This document shows positions 1 through 12,927 of a stretch of 64,000 bases of DNA, piece after piece. The notes under the pieces are model-generated. The model was not told the DNA's origin. It worked only from the letters and a program-made list of their open reading frames with translations, and did no database searches. How positions within the stretch are numbered: position 1 is the stretch's first letter; every line of letters begins with the position of its first letter. The translations under genes were made by a program, and so were the position numbers. Source of the DNA: Mycolicibacterium iranicum (GTDB taxonomy: Bacteria; Actinomycetota; Actinomycetes; Mycobacteriales; Mycobacteriaceae); NCBI RefSeq assembly GCF_001650495.1, contig NZ_LWCS01000028.1, positions 322 through 64,321 of the forward strand. Direction: 5' to 3'.

Positions 1-537
1 CCGCTGATGCAGAGCAGCCGTCAGCCGATGGCGGGACTTCCGAGACTGAGGTTGAGGCCGGGGGTCTGGGTTCGGTTGAGGGTGATGAGGTGGCTGAGGC
101 GGTTGCCGAGGCTTCGGAAGCTCATGAGGTTGCCGTTGAGGGTGAGGCGGCGGCTGATGATCTCGCTGCCGAGACTGCCGTCGGTGAGGGCGCCGCTGAT
201 GCAGAACAGCCGTCAGCCGATGGTGAGACTCCAGAGGCTGAGTCTAATGAGTCTGCTGCCGAGGTGGCTGAGGTTGATGCGGATGCGGTGACCGACTCTG
301 AGGCTGAGGCCGGTGAGGGTGCCGCTGATGCAGAGCAGCCGTCAGCCGATGGCGGGACTTCCGAGACTGAGGTTGAGGCCGGGGGTCTGGGTTCGGTTGA
401 GGGTGATGAGGTGGCTGCCGTCGGTGAGGGTGCCGCTGATGCAGAGCAACCGGCCGATGGTGAGACTCCAGAGGCTGAGTCTGATGAGTCTGCTGCCGAG
501 GTGGCTGAGGTTGATGCGGATGCGGTGACCGACTCTC
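1..537 (+). repeat. Imperfect in-frame tandem duplication within the lgt tail
   Basis: Bases 1-96 recur nearly identically at 322-417 (offset 321), and bases 181-300 recur at about 421-537 with one 3-base deletion. The first copy carries an extra segment of about 80 bases (97-176). All differences keep the frame. The repeated protein units begin GEGAADAEQPSADG and continue either to a TSETEVEAGG type or to an ETPEAES type. This looks like slippage or recombination producing length variation of a disordered tail. Confidence 0.9.
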
Positions 538-770
538 AACCTGAGAATTCGGATTTGACCGAGGTTGATGAATTATCTGCGTCCGCTGAGGAGCAGTCCG
601 AGGGTCCTGATTCGGCTGAGAGTGTGGTCGATGGTGAACCCGAACGCGCAGAGGCGTCAGACGCGGAAAAGTCTCCCTACTCCATCATTACCGAATCATC
701 AGACGCGCGAACACAATCCGAGCACGGCGGTCGAGTCCGTCAATGGCTCCGTCGACGAAGGAACCGCTGA
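1..770 (+). CDS. lgt: C-terminal acidic repeat tail of prolipoprotein diacylglyceryl transferase (partial)
   Basis: The reading frame is open from the window start (first complete codon at base 3) and stops with TGA at 768-770, so only the 3' end is present. It encodes about 255 residues of low-complexity Glu/Ala/Asp/Val/Ser sequence with almost no basic residues until a basic end (RVRQWLRRRRNR). No catalytic domain lies inside the window. The assignment to Lgt, the membrane enzyme that transfers diacylglyceryl to lipoprotein cysteines, is an inference: mycobacterial Lgt proteins have long acidic C-terminal extensions, and lgt directly precedes the TM2/DUF2752/pyk block in M. tuberculosis. 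It is convergent with the hydrolase gene, with a 6-bp gap. Another surface or cytoplasmic repeat protein is possible. Confidence 0.6.
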   Translation, partial: ADAEQPSADGGTSETEVEAGGLGSVEGDEVAEAVAEASEAHEVAVEGEAAADDLAAETAVGEGAADAEQPSADGETPEAESNESAAEVAEVDADAVTDSEAEAGEGAADAEQPSADGGTSETEVEAGGLGSVEGDEVAAVGEGAADAEQPADGETPEAESDESAAEVAEVDADAVTDSQPENSDLTEVDELSASAEEQSEGPDSAESVVDGEPERAEASDAEKSPYSIITESSDARTQSEHGGRVRQWLRRRRNR

Positions 771-776
771 GCACCG

Positions 777-1571
777 TCAGGAGGCACCCGAACGACCCGA
801 CGCCGTAACGGCGAGAATCGTGCGAGCCACCAGGCGAGGATCGTCGATCATCGGGACGTGTCCGACACCTGGCAGCGTCGTGAACGACGCCCCCGGCAGC
901 CGTTCTCGTGCGATCGGGTCGCACATCGGGACCGGGATGATCGAATCGCTGCCTGACCAAGCGATCGTGACCGGGCATGGCACCGGATCCAGCGGCGCAA
1001 GGAACTCATCCGATCCCAGAATGTCGTCGACGTTGAGGTCGCAACCGGAGATATCGTCAACTGCCTGAATACTTTTCGACGTAGAGAGCCGATCCCCGTG
1101 TTGAGCGGCCTTGCGAAAGCCGACTCGACGCACAATCGCCGACCTCATCGCCAACGACACGAGCGGCCGAGTAGAACGAGCAAGTCGTCCCATCGCCACG
1201 AACTTGTGGATCTCGTTCAGCACATGAGCTTGTGCCCTGTCTCCGGGCGACCAGAAACCCGCAGGCGCCAACGCGCACACGGTGGCCGCGCGGCCACGTC
1301 GAGCCAACTCAACAGCCATCCAACCGCCCAGGGACAGGCCCACAACATGCGGCCGGTCCAGGCGGTGCCCATCCAGGTAGCGCTCCACAGCATCGACCAG
1401 GTCCTTGACCGTGGCAGGGGATCGATGCAGTGCCGGACCGCCGCGGTGGCCGGCAGTAGTCGGTGTATGGACTCGGTGGCGATCGGCGAGAAGAGGCACC
1501 ACATCCCGCCAAGCGTTGCCCGACATGAGGATGCCGTGCAGCAGCACCACGGGAGACCCTGCGGACGCCAT
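777..1571 (-). CDS. alpha/beta-fold hydrolase
   Basis: This 264-residue protein has the alpha/beta hydrolase layout. It has an oxyanion-hole motif LLHG at about residues 10-13, a nucleophile elbow GLSLGG with Ser80, a likely acid Asp209 in WSGSDS, and His238 in GVGHVP. It has no signal peptide or membrane segment, so it should be cytoplasmic. The substrate cannot be read from the sequence; the family includes esterases, lipases and epoxide or dienelactone-type hydrolases. It is transcribed toward the lgt tail and away from the HNH gene. The ATG at 1571 gives a normal N-terminus just ahead of the first strand. Confidence 0.8.
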   Translation of the reverse strand: MASAGSPVVLLHGILMSGNAWRDVVPLLADRHRVHTPTTAGHRGGPALHRSPATVKDLVDAVERYLDGHRLDRPHVVGLSLGGWMAVELARRGRAATVCALAPAGFWSPGDRAQAHVLNEIHKFVAMGRLARSTRPLVSLAMRSAIVRRVGFRKAAQHGDRLSTSKSIQAVDDISGCDLNVDDILGSDEFLAPLDPVPCPVTIAWSGSDSIIPVPMCDPIARERLPGASFTTLPGVGHVPMIDDPRLVARTILAVTASGRSGAS

Positions 1572-1675
1572 GCGGCCAGTCTGTCACCGGGCTTGCGTCG
1601 AGTGCAGACGTTCGCTGTGAAAGAAACCGGTAGATGAGGTCCGGATAACTGCTCCAACCTGTCCGACTCAGCCCG

Positions 1676-1681
1676 TAAAAT
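1676..1681 (+). promoter_or_regulatory. -10 element for the HNH/DUF222 gene, leaderless layout
   Basis: TAAAAT is followed by 7 nt and then the ATG at 1689, so transcription should start at or one base before the start codon. No Shine-Dalgarno sequence is seen in front of this start. Confidence 0.5.
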
Positions 1682-1688
1682 AGCACAT

Positions 1689-3113
1689 ATGTTCGATTCG
1701 GCCGATGCTGTCGATGCGGTGAACGCGATGACGTTCGCTGCTCGTTGCGAGGCGCGGGCGATTGCAGAGCGACTCGCCGCGGTTGCCCGGCTGTATGCGA
1801 TACGCAAGCAGACTTACATCGAGGCCGGGTTGTGGCGTACCGACGTGTTTGAGGCCGTCGGCGCCGAAGTCTCTGCGGCCCAGAACATCAGTAGAGGGCG
1901 GGCGGCCAATCAGGTGCGGATGGCGGTGGCGTTGCAGCAGCGGCTACCACGGGTTACGGAGGCATTCCGGCGGGGCGACATCGATTTCCGCATGGTGAAG
2001 ACGACTCTGACGTGCACAGACAATGTGGAAAATGACGTCATTGCAGACGTGGACGAGGCGTTGGCGCCGAAACTCATCAGGTGGATGCGTTTGTCGGACA
2101 AGGTGCTCAAGGATCGGCTGGACCAATGGGTGGCCAAGTTCGATCCGGCCGGCGTGCGGGTGCCGCCGATCGCCAAGGACAATCGCTATTTCGATGTCGA
2201 ACCCGCCACGCCCGGTATGGCTTATGCCGGAGGTGTGCTCAACGCAGAGGACGCAGCGGCATTCGACCAACGCCTCAAGGCCCTGATTGCCACGGTCTGC
2301 GCCAAGGATCCGCGAACCGAGAATCAGTTGCGGGCAGACGCTTGCGGCGCGATGGGCCGCTGGGAGACGAGTTTGATCTGCCGGTGTGCGACCGACGGCT
2401 GCCCGGCGACGACGCTGCGCGATTCCGCCGCCCAGGTGGTTATCCACATTCTCGCTGAGCAATCGACCGTCGACGACGTCTCCGACGACCCGGGTTACAT
2501 GTCCGGGATGGGGATCCTGCCGGCTGACGAAGTACGCAAGGCCGCAAAGACGGCCAAACTCAAGCCGGTTCATCAGCCGAAAGCGGAACCGGAGAAGAGA
2601 TACCGCCCGTCTGCGCGGCTGTCTGATTACTTGCGTTGGCGTGATCTGACGTGCCGTTTCCCGGGTTGCGATGCCCCGGTCGAGCAATGCGACGTCGACC
2701 ACACGACGCCCTGGCCGTTCGGGGTCACTCACGCCTCAGCGACCAAGCATTACTGCCGTACGCATCACCTGATCAAGACCTTCTACACCGGCCCGAACGG
2801 GTGGCGCGACGAGCAGTATCCCGATGGCACCGTTGTCCTGACGGCTCCGACCGGCCACGTCTACGTCACAGACTCCGCAGGCGGGATGCTCTTTCCCGCC
2901 CTGTCGGTGCCGACCGCGACATTGCCCAAGTTGGACGAGCCAACGGAGTCGCCCGACAAGTCCGCGATGATGCCGCGGCGCAAGCGAACCCGTGAACAAG
3001 ACCGGGCGTCCCGGATCCGACGAGAACGCCAGCTGCGGATCGAGATCAATGCGGAAAAGGAACGTCAGCGTCAGGCCTGGCTCGCCGCTATCTACGAACC
3101 GCCACCCTTCTAA
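1689..3113 (+). CDS. DUF222/HNH (13E12 repeat family) protein
   Basis: This 474-residue protein has an N-terminal DUF222 region (roughly 1-300) followed by a C-terminal zinc-type HNH motif. Visible landmarks are CRFPGC, then CDVDHTTPWPFG with His338, then CRTHHLIKTF with His359/His360. The family is multicopy in actinobacteria and corresponds to the 13E12 repeat proteins of M. tuberculosis; its cellular role is not established. The usual central Asn of this subfamily (recalled as SNLK between the two His motifs) reads SATK here, so nuclease activity may be lost. The C-terminus is highly charged (RKRTREQDRASRIRRERQ). It sits alone between a hydrolase and the TM2 gene and breaks the M. tuberculosis gene order, which fits an inserted family copy. 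Confidence 0.85.
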   Translation: MFDSADAVDAVNAMTFAARCEARAIAERLAAVARLYAIRKQTYIEAGLWRTDVFEAVGAEVSAAQNISRGRAANQVRMAVALQQRLPRVTEAFRRGDIDFRMVKTTLTCTDNVENDVIADVDEALAPKLIRWMRLSDKVLKDRLDQWVAKFDPAGVRVPPIAKDNRYFDVEPATPGMAYAGGVLNAEDAAAFDQRLKALIATVCAKDPRTENQLRADACGAMGRWETSLICRCATDGCPATTLRDSAAQVVIHILAEQSTVDDVSDDPGYMSGMGILPADEVRKAAKTAKLKPVHQPKAEPEKRYRPSARLSDYLRWRDLTCRFPGCDAPVEQCDVDHTTPWPFGVTHASATKHYCRTHHLIKTFYTGPNGWRDEQYPDGTVVLTAPTGHVYVTDSAGGMLFPALSVPTATLPKLDEPTESPDKSAMMPRRKRTREQDRASRIRRERQLRIEINAEKERQRQAWLAAIYEPPPF

Positions 3114-3142
3114 GCCTCGGCCTGTTCTGGCATTGTGGTGCC

Positions 3143-3592
3143 ATGACCGAGCCCCCATTCAGCGGCAACGAAGGCGGCAACCCGTACCCGCCTCCGCCGC
3201 CACAGCCCGGCTACGTTCCGCCGGGGCCGCAGTATGCGCCCCCGCCCGGTACCTATTCGTCGCCCGGTGCATATCCGCCGCCGCCGCCGACGGGATATCC
3301 GGGTGCGTATATGGATCCCGCGGCGCCTTTCGGTCGGCATCCCGTCACGGGCGAACCTTTCTCCGAGAAATCCAAAGTGGTTGGCGGTCTGCTCCAGCTT
3401 CTCGGCCTCTTCGGGCTGGTCGGCATCGGACGCATCTACCTGGGTTACACGACACTCGGCATCATCCAACTCGTGGTGGGGCTACTCACCTGCGGAATCG
3501 GTGCCATCGTCTGGGGGATCGTCGACGCCGTGCTCATCCTGACCGACAAGGTCCGCGACCCACAGGGCCGCCCGCTGCGCGATGGCACCTGA
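3143..3592 (+). CDS. Proline-rich TM2-domain membrane protein
   Basis: The protein has 149 residues. Residues 1-60 are a Pro/Tyr/Gly-rich cytoplasmic region (NPYPPPPPQPGY and similar). It is followed by a TM2 domain: two hydrophobic helices (about 77-97 and 103-126) separated by a short turn containing GRIYLG, and ending LTDKVRDPQGRPL. Function is unknown; TM2 proteins are small membrane proteins of diverse context. It overlaps the DUF2752 gene by 11 bp and so is probably co-transcribed with it, matching the Rv1615-Rv1616 pair. A weak -10-like CATTGT (3131-3136) ends 6 nt before the ATG, again a leaderless layout. Confidence 0.8.
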   Translation: MTEPPFSGNEGGNPYPPPPPQPGYVPPGPQYAPPPGTYSSPGAYPPPPPTGYPGAYMDPAAPFGRHPVTGEPFSEKSKVVGGLLQLLGLFGLVGIGRIYLGYTTLGIIQLVVGLLTCGIGAIVWGIVDAVLILTDKVRDPQGRPLRDGT

Positions 3593-3995
3593 CGCCACAG
3601 TCGGCAACCGGGGCCGGCTGCTCGCCGGGCTGGGTACCGGCGCCGTGGCGGTAGGCGCGCTCGCGCTTGTAGGTATCGGCGACCCGCACAGCCCGAATTT
3701 CATCTTCCCTCCATGCCCGTTCCACGAACTGACGGGCTGGTTCTGCCCGGCGTGCGGGGGAATGCGGATGACCCACGACCTGCTGCACGGCGACCTGGCG
3801 GCTGCTTTCGTCGACAACGCGTTCGCCCTCATCGGGCTGCCGCTGCTCCTCGTATGGGTCCTGGTGCGCCGGCGCCAGTCCAAACCGGCGCTCACCGTGC
3901 CTGTCTACGCCGTCGTCATCGCGGCCGCCGTGGCGTGGACGATCGTCCGCAATCTTCCAGGATTTCCGCTGGTCCCGACCGTTCTTGACGGGTGA
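3582..3995 (+). CDS. DUF2752 membrane protein
   Basis: This 137-residue protein carries the DUF2752 signature CPFHELTGWFCPACGGMRM at about 44-62. It has a preceding N-terminal hydrophobic helix and two further membrane helices (around 80-95 and 107-122). The three Cys in the loop could bind metal or form a disulfide, but no function is established. The ATG at 3582 lies inside the end of the TM2 gene, indicating translational coupling. It lies just upstream of gltB, and the leader of gltB begins after a 77-bp gap. Confidence 0.8.
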   Translation: MAPDATVGNRGRLLAGLGTGAVAVGALALVGIGDPHSPNFIFPPCPFHELTGWFCPACGGMRMTHDLLHGDLAAAFVDNAFALIGLPLLLVWVLVRRRQSKPALTVPVYAVVIAAAVAWTIVRNLPGFPLVPTVLDG

Positions 3996-4012
3996 TCATC
4001 CAGCCGCGCTGA

Positions 4013-4072
4013 TACACTCGCCCGACGGGCCGCTGCAGTCCCTGAAGACCATCACCAGGACTGCGGAGGCCC
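4013..4072 (+). promoter_or_regulatory. gltB -10 element and SD-sequestering leader hairpin
   Basis: TACACT at 4013-4018 is a plausible -10, placing the start of transcription near 4025. From 4027 the leader can fold into a long hairpin. GGGCC (4027-4031) pairs with GGCCC (4068-4072) and GCAGTCC (4035-4041) with GGACTGC (4058-4064), with one mismatch between the arms and a 16-nt loop. The Shine-Dalgarno sequence CGGAGG (4064-4069) lies in the 3' arm and the hairpin ends at the base before the ATG. A good -35 at standard spacing was not found (TTGACG at 3985 is 22 nt away). Confidence 0.5.
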
Positions 4073-8612
<4,540 letters not shown>

Positions 8613-8620
<8 letters not shown>

Positions 8621-10121
8621 TCCGCATGGATTTCTCGAAGTGGCCAAGGTGGAAGCCACCAAGCGCCCCGTCGACGAGCGGGTCGGTGATTGGCGGGAGG
8701 TCTACGAGCGACAGGATCCCCATGAACGGGCGGGCGAGGTATCCCAGCAGGCCCGGCGGTGCATGGACTGCGGAATCCCGTTCTGTCACTCGGGCACTGC
8801 CGGTTGTCCGCTGGGCAACCTGATTCCCGAGTGGAACGACCTGGTTCGGCGTGGCCGCTGGGATGCTGCCAGCGATCGTCTGCATGCCACCAACAATTTT
8901 CCGGAGTTCACCGGCCGGCTGTGTCCGGCCCCGTGTGAGGCGGCGTGCGTGCTGTCCATCGCCGAGGACCACACCGGCGGCAGCGTCACGATCAAACGTA
9001 TCGAGCAGACCATCGCCGACCAGGCCTGGATGGACGGCATCGTCGAACCCCAGCCGGCGGCCATCACCACCGGCAAGAAGGTCGCCGTTGTCGGTTCGGG
9101 GCCGGCGGGACTTGCTGCGGCACAACAACTCACACGCGCCGGTCACGACGTGACAGTCTATGAACGCGACGACCGTATCGGCGGATTGATGCGCTATGGC
9201 ATCCCCGAGTACAAGCTGGAGAAGTCGTACCTGAACCAGCGCCTCGCTCAGATGCGAGCAGAGGGAACGCGTTTTGTCACCGAGACCGAGGTGGGCGTCG
9301 ACCTTCCCGTCGAGCAGTTGAGGGCCCAGCATGACGCGGTCGTGCTGGCGGTCGGCGCGCTGCGGGCGCGGGACAACGACGTGCCCGGCCGCGACCTCAA
9401 GGGCGTGCATCTGGCGATGGAACACCTCGTGCCCGCCAACAAAGAATGCGAAGGCGACGGCGCCAGCGAGATATCTGCCGCAGGCAGACACGTCGTGATC
9501 ATCGGCGGCGGCGACACGGGCGCGGACTGCCTCGGCACCGCGCACCGGCAGGGTGCTGCTTCGGTGACCCAGCTGGATTACAACCCCGAGCCGCCGGAAT
9601 ACCGCGACGACTCCCGATCGCCGTGGCCGATGTGGCCTGTCGTGCTGCGTACACGGCTCTCACCTGCCCACGCCGAAGGGGGCCATCGCCGGTACGAGGT
9701 TGCCGTGCAGCGCTTCCTCGGCGACGGGAACGGAAACCTGCGGGCGATGGAGATCGCCGAGGTCCAAGTGGAACGCGACGACGCCGGCCGCAGACACGTC
9801 GTGCCCGTCGGGCAGTCGCTGGAGATCCCGTGCGACCTGGCCCTGCTCGCCATCGGCTTCGAGGGCGTCGAGCACATGGCGCTGCTCGACAAGCTGGGCC
9901 TGACGTTGAACCGGCGCGGGACGCTGTCGTGCGGATCGGACTGGCAGACCGACGCGCCCGGGGTCTTCGTGTGTGGAGACGCACACCGCGGTGCCTCACT
10001 GATCGTGTGGGCAATCGCAGAGGGCCGCAGCGCTGCGCACGCCGTCGACGCTTACCTGATGGGTGAATCGGATCTTCCGGCCCCGGTGCGGCCGGGAGCC
10101 CTACCGCTGGCCGTCGTCTGA
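8613..10121 (+). CDS. gltD: Glutamate synthase small subunit (NADPH, FAD, Fe-S)
   Basis: The protein has 502 residues starting at GTG 8613, which overlaps the gltB stop (GTGGCTGA) and has GGAGG 6 nt upstream. GltD passes electrons from NADPH through FAD and two [4Fe-4S] clusters to GltB. The N-terminal cysteine motifs are visible: CMDCGIPFCHS near residues 50-60, and CPAPCEAAC near 105-115. The first Rossmann motif is VAVVGSGPAGLAAAQQ near 155, the second VVIIGGGDTGADCLG near 295. The C-terminal FAD motif contains PGVFVCGDAHRGASLIVWAI. Translation is coupled to gltB, which fits a 1:1 complex. Confidence 0.97.
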
Positions 10122-10134
10122 ATCGATTAACGAC

Positions 10135-10140
10135 TATGCT
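10135..10140 (+). promoter_or_regulatory. -10 element for pyk
   Basis: TATGCT is followed by 8 nt and GTG 10149, so the 5' leader would be at most a base or two. The AGGAG at 10142-10146 is only 2 nt from the start codon, too close to work as a normal SD. This favours leaderless initiation. Confidence 0.45.
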
Positions 10141-10148
10141 CAGGAGTC

Positions 10149-11567
10149 GTGACTAGACGCGGAAAGATCGTCTGTACGCTTGGCCCTGCAACCGCCTCGG
10201 ACAACGCTGTGAAGCAGCTGGTGGAGTCCGGAATGGACGTCGCCCGGCTCAACTTCAGCCACGGGGACTATCCCGATCACGAAGCGAACTACATGCGCGT
10301 CCGCTCGGCGTCCGACGCGACCGGAAGAGCCGTCGGGATCCTCGCTGACCTGCAGGGACCGAAGATCCGCCTGGGGCGTTTTGCTGACGGTCCCACCGAA
10401 TGGGCCAATGGTGAGACGGTGCGGATCACCGTCGAGGACGTCGAGGGCACCCACGACCGGGTGTCGACGACCTACAAGCGGCTGGCCCAGGACGCCAAGC
10501 CCGGTGACCGTGTCCTCGTCGACGACGGCAACGTCGGCCTCGTCGTCGAACACATCGACGGCAACGACGTCGTCTGCACCGTGACAGAGGGCGGCAAGGT
10601 CAGCAACAACAAGGGCATGTCGCTGCCCGGCATGAACGTCTCGGCGCCTCCGCTCTCCGAGAAGGACATCGAGGATCTCGAGTTCGCCCTGCGCCTCGGC
10701 GTCGACCTGGTCGCGTTGTCCTTCGTGCGTTCACCCGCCGACGTCGAACTGGTGCACGAGGTGATGGACCGGGTGGGACGGCGGGTGCCCGTCATCGCGA
10801 AGCTGGAGAAGCCGGAGGCGATCGACAACCTGGAGGCCATCGTGCTGGCCTTCGACGCGATCATGGTCGCCCGCGGCGATCTCGGTGTCGAGCTGCCGCT
10901 CGAAGAGGTGCCGCTGGTGCAGAAGCGTGCAATCCAAATGGCAAGGGAGAACGCCAAACCCGTCATCGTCGCGACTCAGATGCTGGAGTCGATGATCGAG
11001 AATTCCCGCCCGACCCGGGCCGAGGCGTCCGACGTCGCCAACGCGGTGCTCGACGGCGCAGACGCGGTGATGCTGTCGGGTGAGACCTCCGTCGGCAAAT
11101 TCCCGTTCGAGACGGTGAGGACGATGGCCCGCATCGTCAGCGCGGTCGAGGAGAACTCGGTGGCCGCACCGCCGCTGACTCACACCCCGCGCACCAAGCG
11201 AGGCGTCATCTCCTACGCCGCGCGCGACATCGGCGAGCGGCTCGATGCCAAGGCGTTGGTCGCGTTCACCCAATCCGGCGACACCGTCCGCAGGCTGGCC
11301 CGCCTGCACACGCCGCTGCCGGTGTTGGCGTTCACGTCCCTGCCCGAGGTTCGCAGCCAGCTGGCGTTGACCTGGGGAACCGAGACGTTCATCGTCCCGC
11401 ACATCGAGACCACGGACGGCATGATCCGACAGGTCGACAAGTCGATGCTTGAGCTCGGCCGCTACAAGCGGGGCGACCTGGTGGTCATCGTCGCAGGCGC
11501 CCCACCCGGCACAGTAGGGTCGACGAATCTGATCCACGTCCACCGCATCGGGGAGGACGACGTCTAG
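10149..11567 (+). CDS. pyk: Pyruvate kinase
   Basis: This 472-residue enzyme converts phosphoenolpyruvate and ADP to pyruvate and ATP, the last step of glycolysis. The start MTRRGKIVCTLGPAT is the conserved N-terminus of the family. The catalytic barrel shows IAKLEKPEAIDNLEAI, MVARGDLGVELP with the metal-binding acidic residues, and the signature VATQMLESMIENSRPTRAEASD. The C-terminal regulatory domain ends GTVGSTNLIHVHRIG. GTG 10149 is used because the next in-frame start would remove the first strand. The gene follows gltD by 27 bp but has its own -10 element. The length equals that recalled for M. tuberculosis PykA. Confidence 0.97.
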   Translation: MTRRGKIVCTLGPATASDNAVKQLVESGMDVARLNFSHGDYPDHEANYMRVRSASDATGRAVGILADLQGPKIRLGRFADGPTEWANGETVRITVEDVEGTHDRVSTTYKRLAQDAKPGDRVLVDDGNVGLVVEHIDGNDVVCTVTEGGKVSNNKGMSLPGMNVSAPPLSEKDIEDLEFALRLGVDLVALSFVRSPADVELVHEVMDRVGRRVPVIAKLEKPEAIDNLEAIVLAFDAIMVARGDLGVELPLEEVPLVQKRAIQMARENAKPVIVATQMLESMIENSRPTRAEASDVANAVLDGADAVMLSGETSVGKFPFETVRTMARIVSAVEENSVAAPPLTHTPRTKRGVISYAARDIGERLDAKALVAFTQSGDTVRRLARLHTPLPVLAFTSLPEVRSQLALTWGTETFIVPHIETTDGMIRQVDKSMLELGRYKRGDLVVIVAGAPPGTVGSTNLIHVHRIGEDDV

Positions 11568-11586
11568 ACCTCAGGAGGGGCCGCAG

Positions 11587-12447
11587 TTGCCAGGGCACGC
11601 AGATTTCGACGAGCTCCTGGCGATCCTCGACCTGGAACGTCTCGACGAGCGCACCTACCTCGGGGCTCATCCGAGCAAGAACCCGGTCCGTACCTTCGGC
11701 GGGCAGATGATGGCTCAGGCCTTCGTCGCGGCCAGCCGCAGCCTGAACTACCCCACGGCGCCGAGCGCGCTGTCAGTGCATTTCATCGCCGGAGGCGACC
11801 CAGAGCAGGACCTGGAGTTCCACGTGGTCCGGCTGCGCGACGAACGCCGTTTTGCCAATCGCCGTGTCGACGTCATGCAGAACGGTCAGCTCCTGACAAC
11901 TGCGTTGGTGTCTTACCTGACCGGCGGTGCCGGACTGGAACACGGCATCGAACCGCCCGTGATCGACGACCCCGAGGCCGTGCCGCCGATCGACCATCTG
12001 CTGCGAGGGTACGAGGAGATCGTTCCGCTCTTCGTCAATGCGTTGCGGCCGATCGAATGGCGCTACACCAACGATCCGGCATGGATCATGCGCGACAAGG
12101 GCGGCGCGCTCAATCACAACCGGGTGTGGATGACGGCCCAGGGCGTCATGCCCGACGACCCGGTGCTCCACGCCGCGGCGCTGGTCTACTCGTCAGACAC
12201 CACGATCCTGGATTCGATAATCACCACCCACGGACTGTCGTGGGGCCACGACCGGATCTTCGCGGTCACCACCAATCACACGGTGTGGTTCCACCGTCCG
12301 ATCAGGTTCGACGACTGGGTGCTCTACTCGACCACGTCGCCGGTTGCGGCCGACTCTCGTGGCCTCGGCACAGGTCACTTCTTCGACCGGGCCGGTCAAC
12401 CGCTCGCGACCGTCGTGCAAGAGGGGATCGTCAAATACTTTCCGTGA
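11587..12447 (+). CDS. tesB: Acyl-CoA thioesterase II
   Basis: This 286-residue double hot-dog thioesterase hydrolyses acyl-CoA to fatty acid and CoA. The N-terminal hot-dog contains the TesB signature HPSKNPVRTFGGQMMAQAF (about 28-46). The C-terminal one contains YSSDTTILDSIITTHGL (about 201-217) with the conserved Asp/Thr of the active site, and HTVWFHRPIRFDDW near 238. The start is TTG 11587, preceded by AGGAGGGG (11573-11580) at 8-nt spacing; there is no nearby ATG or GTG. It follows pyk by 19 bp and is convergent with the DUF4190 gene. Confidence 0.93.
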   Translation: MPGHADFDELLAILDLERLDERTYLGAHPSKNPVRTFGGQMMAQAFVAASRSLNYPTAPSALSVHFIAGGDPEQDLEFHVVRLRDERRFANRRVDVMQNGQLLTTALVSYLTGGAGLEHGIEPPVIDDPEAVPPIDHLLRGYEEIVPLFVNALRPIEWRYTNDPAWIMRDKGGALNHNRVWMTAQGVMPDDPVLHAAALVYSSDTTILDSIITTHGLSWGHDRIFAVTTNHTVWFHRPIRFDDWVLYSTTSPVAADSRGLGTGHFFDRAGQPLATVVQEGIVKYFP

Positions 12448-12453
12448 CTGGGG

Positions 12454-12927
12454 CTACGGCGTCGGCGTGACGGTGATGGAGAACTCGTCCTCGACACGTT
12501 GGGTGAACTCCTCGGCACACTGCTGCACGGCCGCCTGGTCCGAACCGGCCCTGTTGACGCAGTCGATGTAGTCGGTGCCGCCGACTTCGTTGAACAGCGC
12601 AACGCCGAAGACACCGACGACGACGAACGCGGCGATCGACACCACGATGCTGAGGAACCCGAGCACGATGCCGGCCATCGCGACGCCGCCATTGGTGGCC
12701 TCGCCCCGCTTGACGCGGCCCCGCCCCAAGAAGCCGAGGACGACGGCGACGATGCCGAGGACCACGCCGCCGAACAATGTGAACAGCGAGATGATCGCGA
12801 CGACAAGCGAAGCCGTCCCCAGTCCGTTCTTCGGGCCGACCGGGACGGGGGGCGGGTAACCGCCGTACGGCTGCGGCGGATAGCCGCCCGGGTACGTGCC
12901 AGGAGGAGGGGGCGGCGGTTCGCTCAT
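12454..12927 (-). CDS. DUF4190 membrane protein, last gene of the cyd operon
   Basis: The protein has 157 residues. Residues 1-32 are Pro/Gly/Tyr-rich (EPPPPPPGTYPGGYPPQP). They are followed by a DUF4190-type pair of hydrophobic segments (about 37-67 and 80-112) linked by a basic loop (GRGRVKRG). A short extracytoplasmic tail contains two Cys (DYIDCVNRAG and VQQCAEEF) that could form a disulfide. The ATG (12925-12927) overlaps the cydC stop in an ATGA junction, so it should be translated with the bd oxidase genes. No function is known; a role near the CydDC transporter or oxidase is only positional inference. Confidence 0.8.
   Translation of the reverse strand: MSEPPPPPPGTYPGGYPPQPYGGYPPPVPVGPKNGLGTASLVVAIISLFTLFGGVVLGIVAVVLGFLGRGRVKRGEATNGGVAMAGIVLGFLSIVVSIAAFVVVGVFGVALFNEVGGTDYIDCVNRAGSDQAAVQQCAEEFTQRVEDEFSITVTPTP

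Noticed and set aside
1..540. Repeat array considered as CRISPR
   Set aside because: Units are long, in frame within a coding sequence, and not separated by unique spacers of constant length.
3985..4018. TTGACG and TACACT as a standard promoter for gltB
   Set aside because: The spacing is 22 bp, too long for a normal sigma-A promoter; only the -10 is kept.
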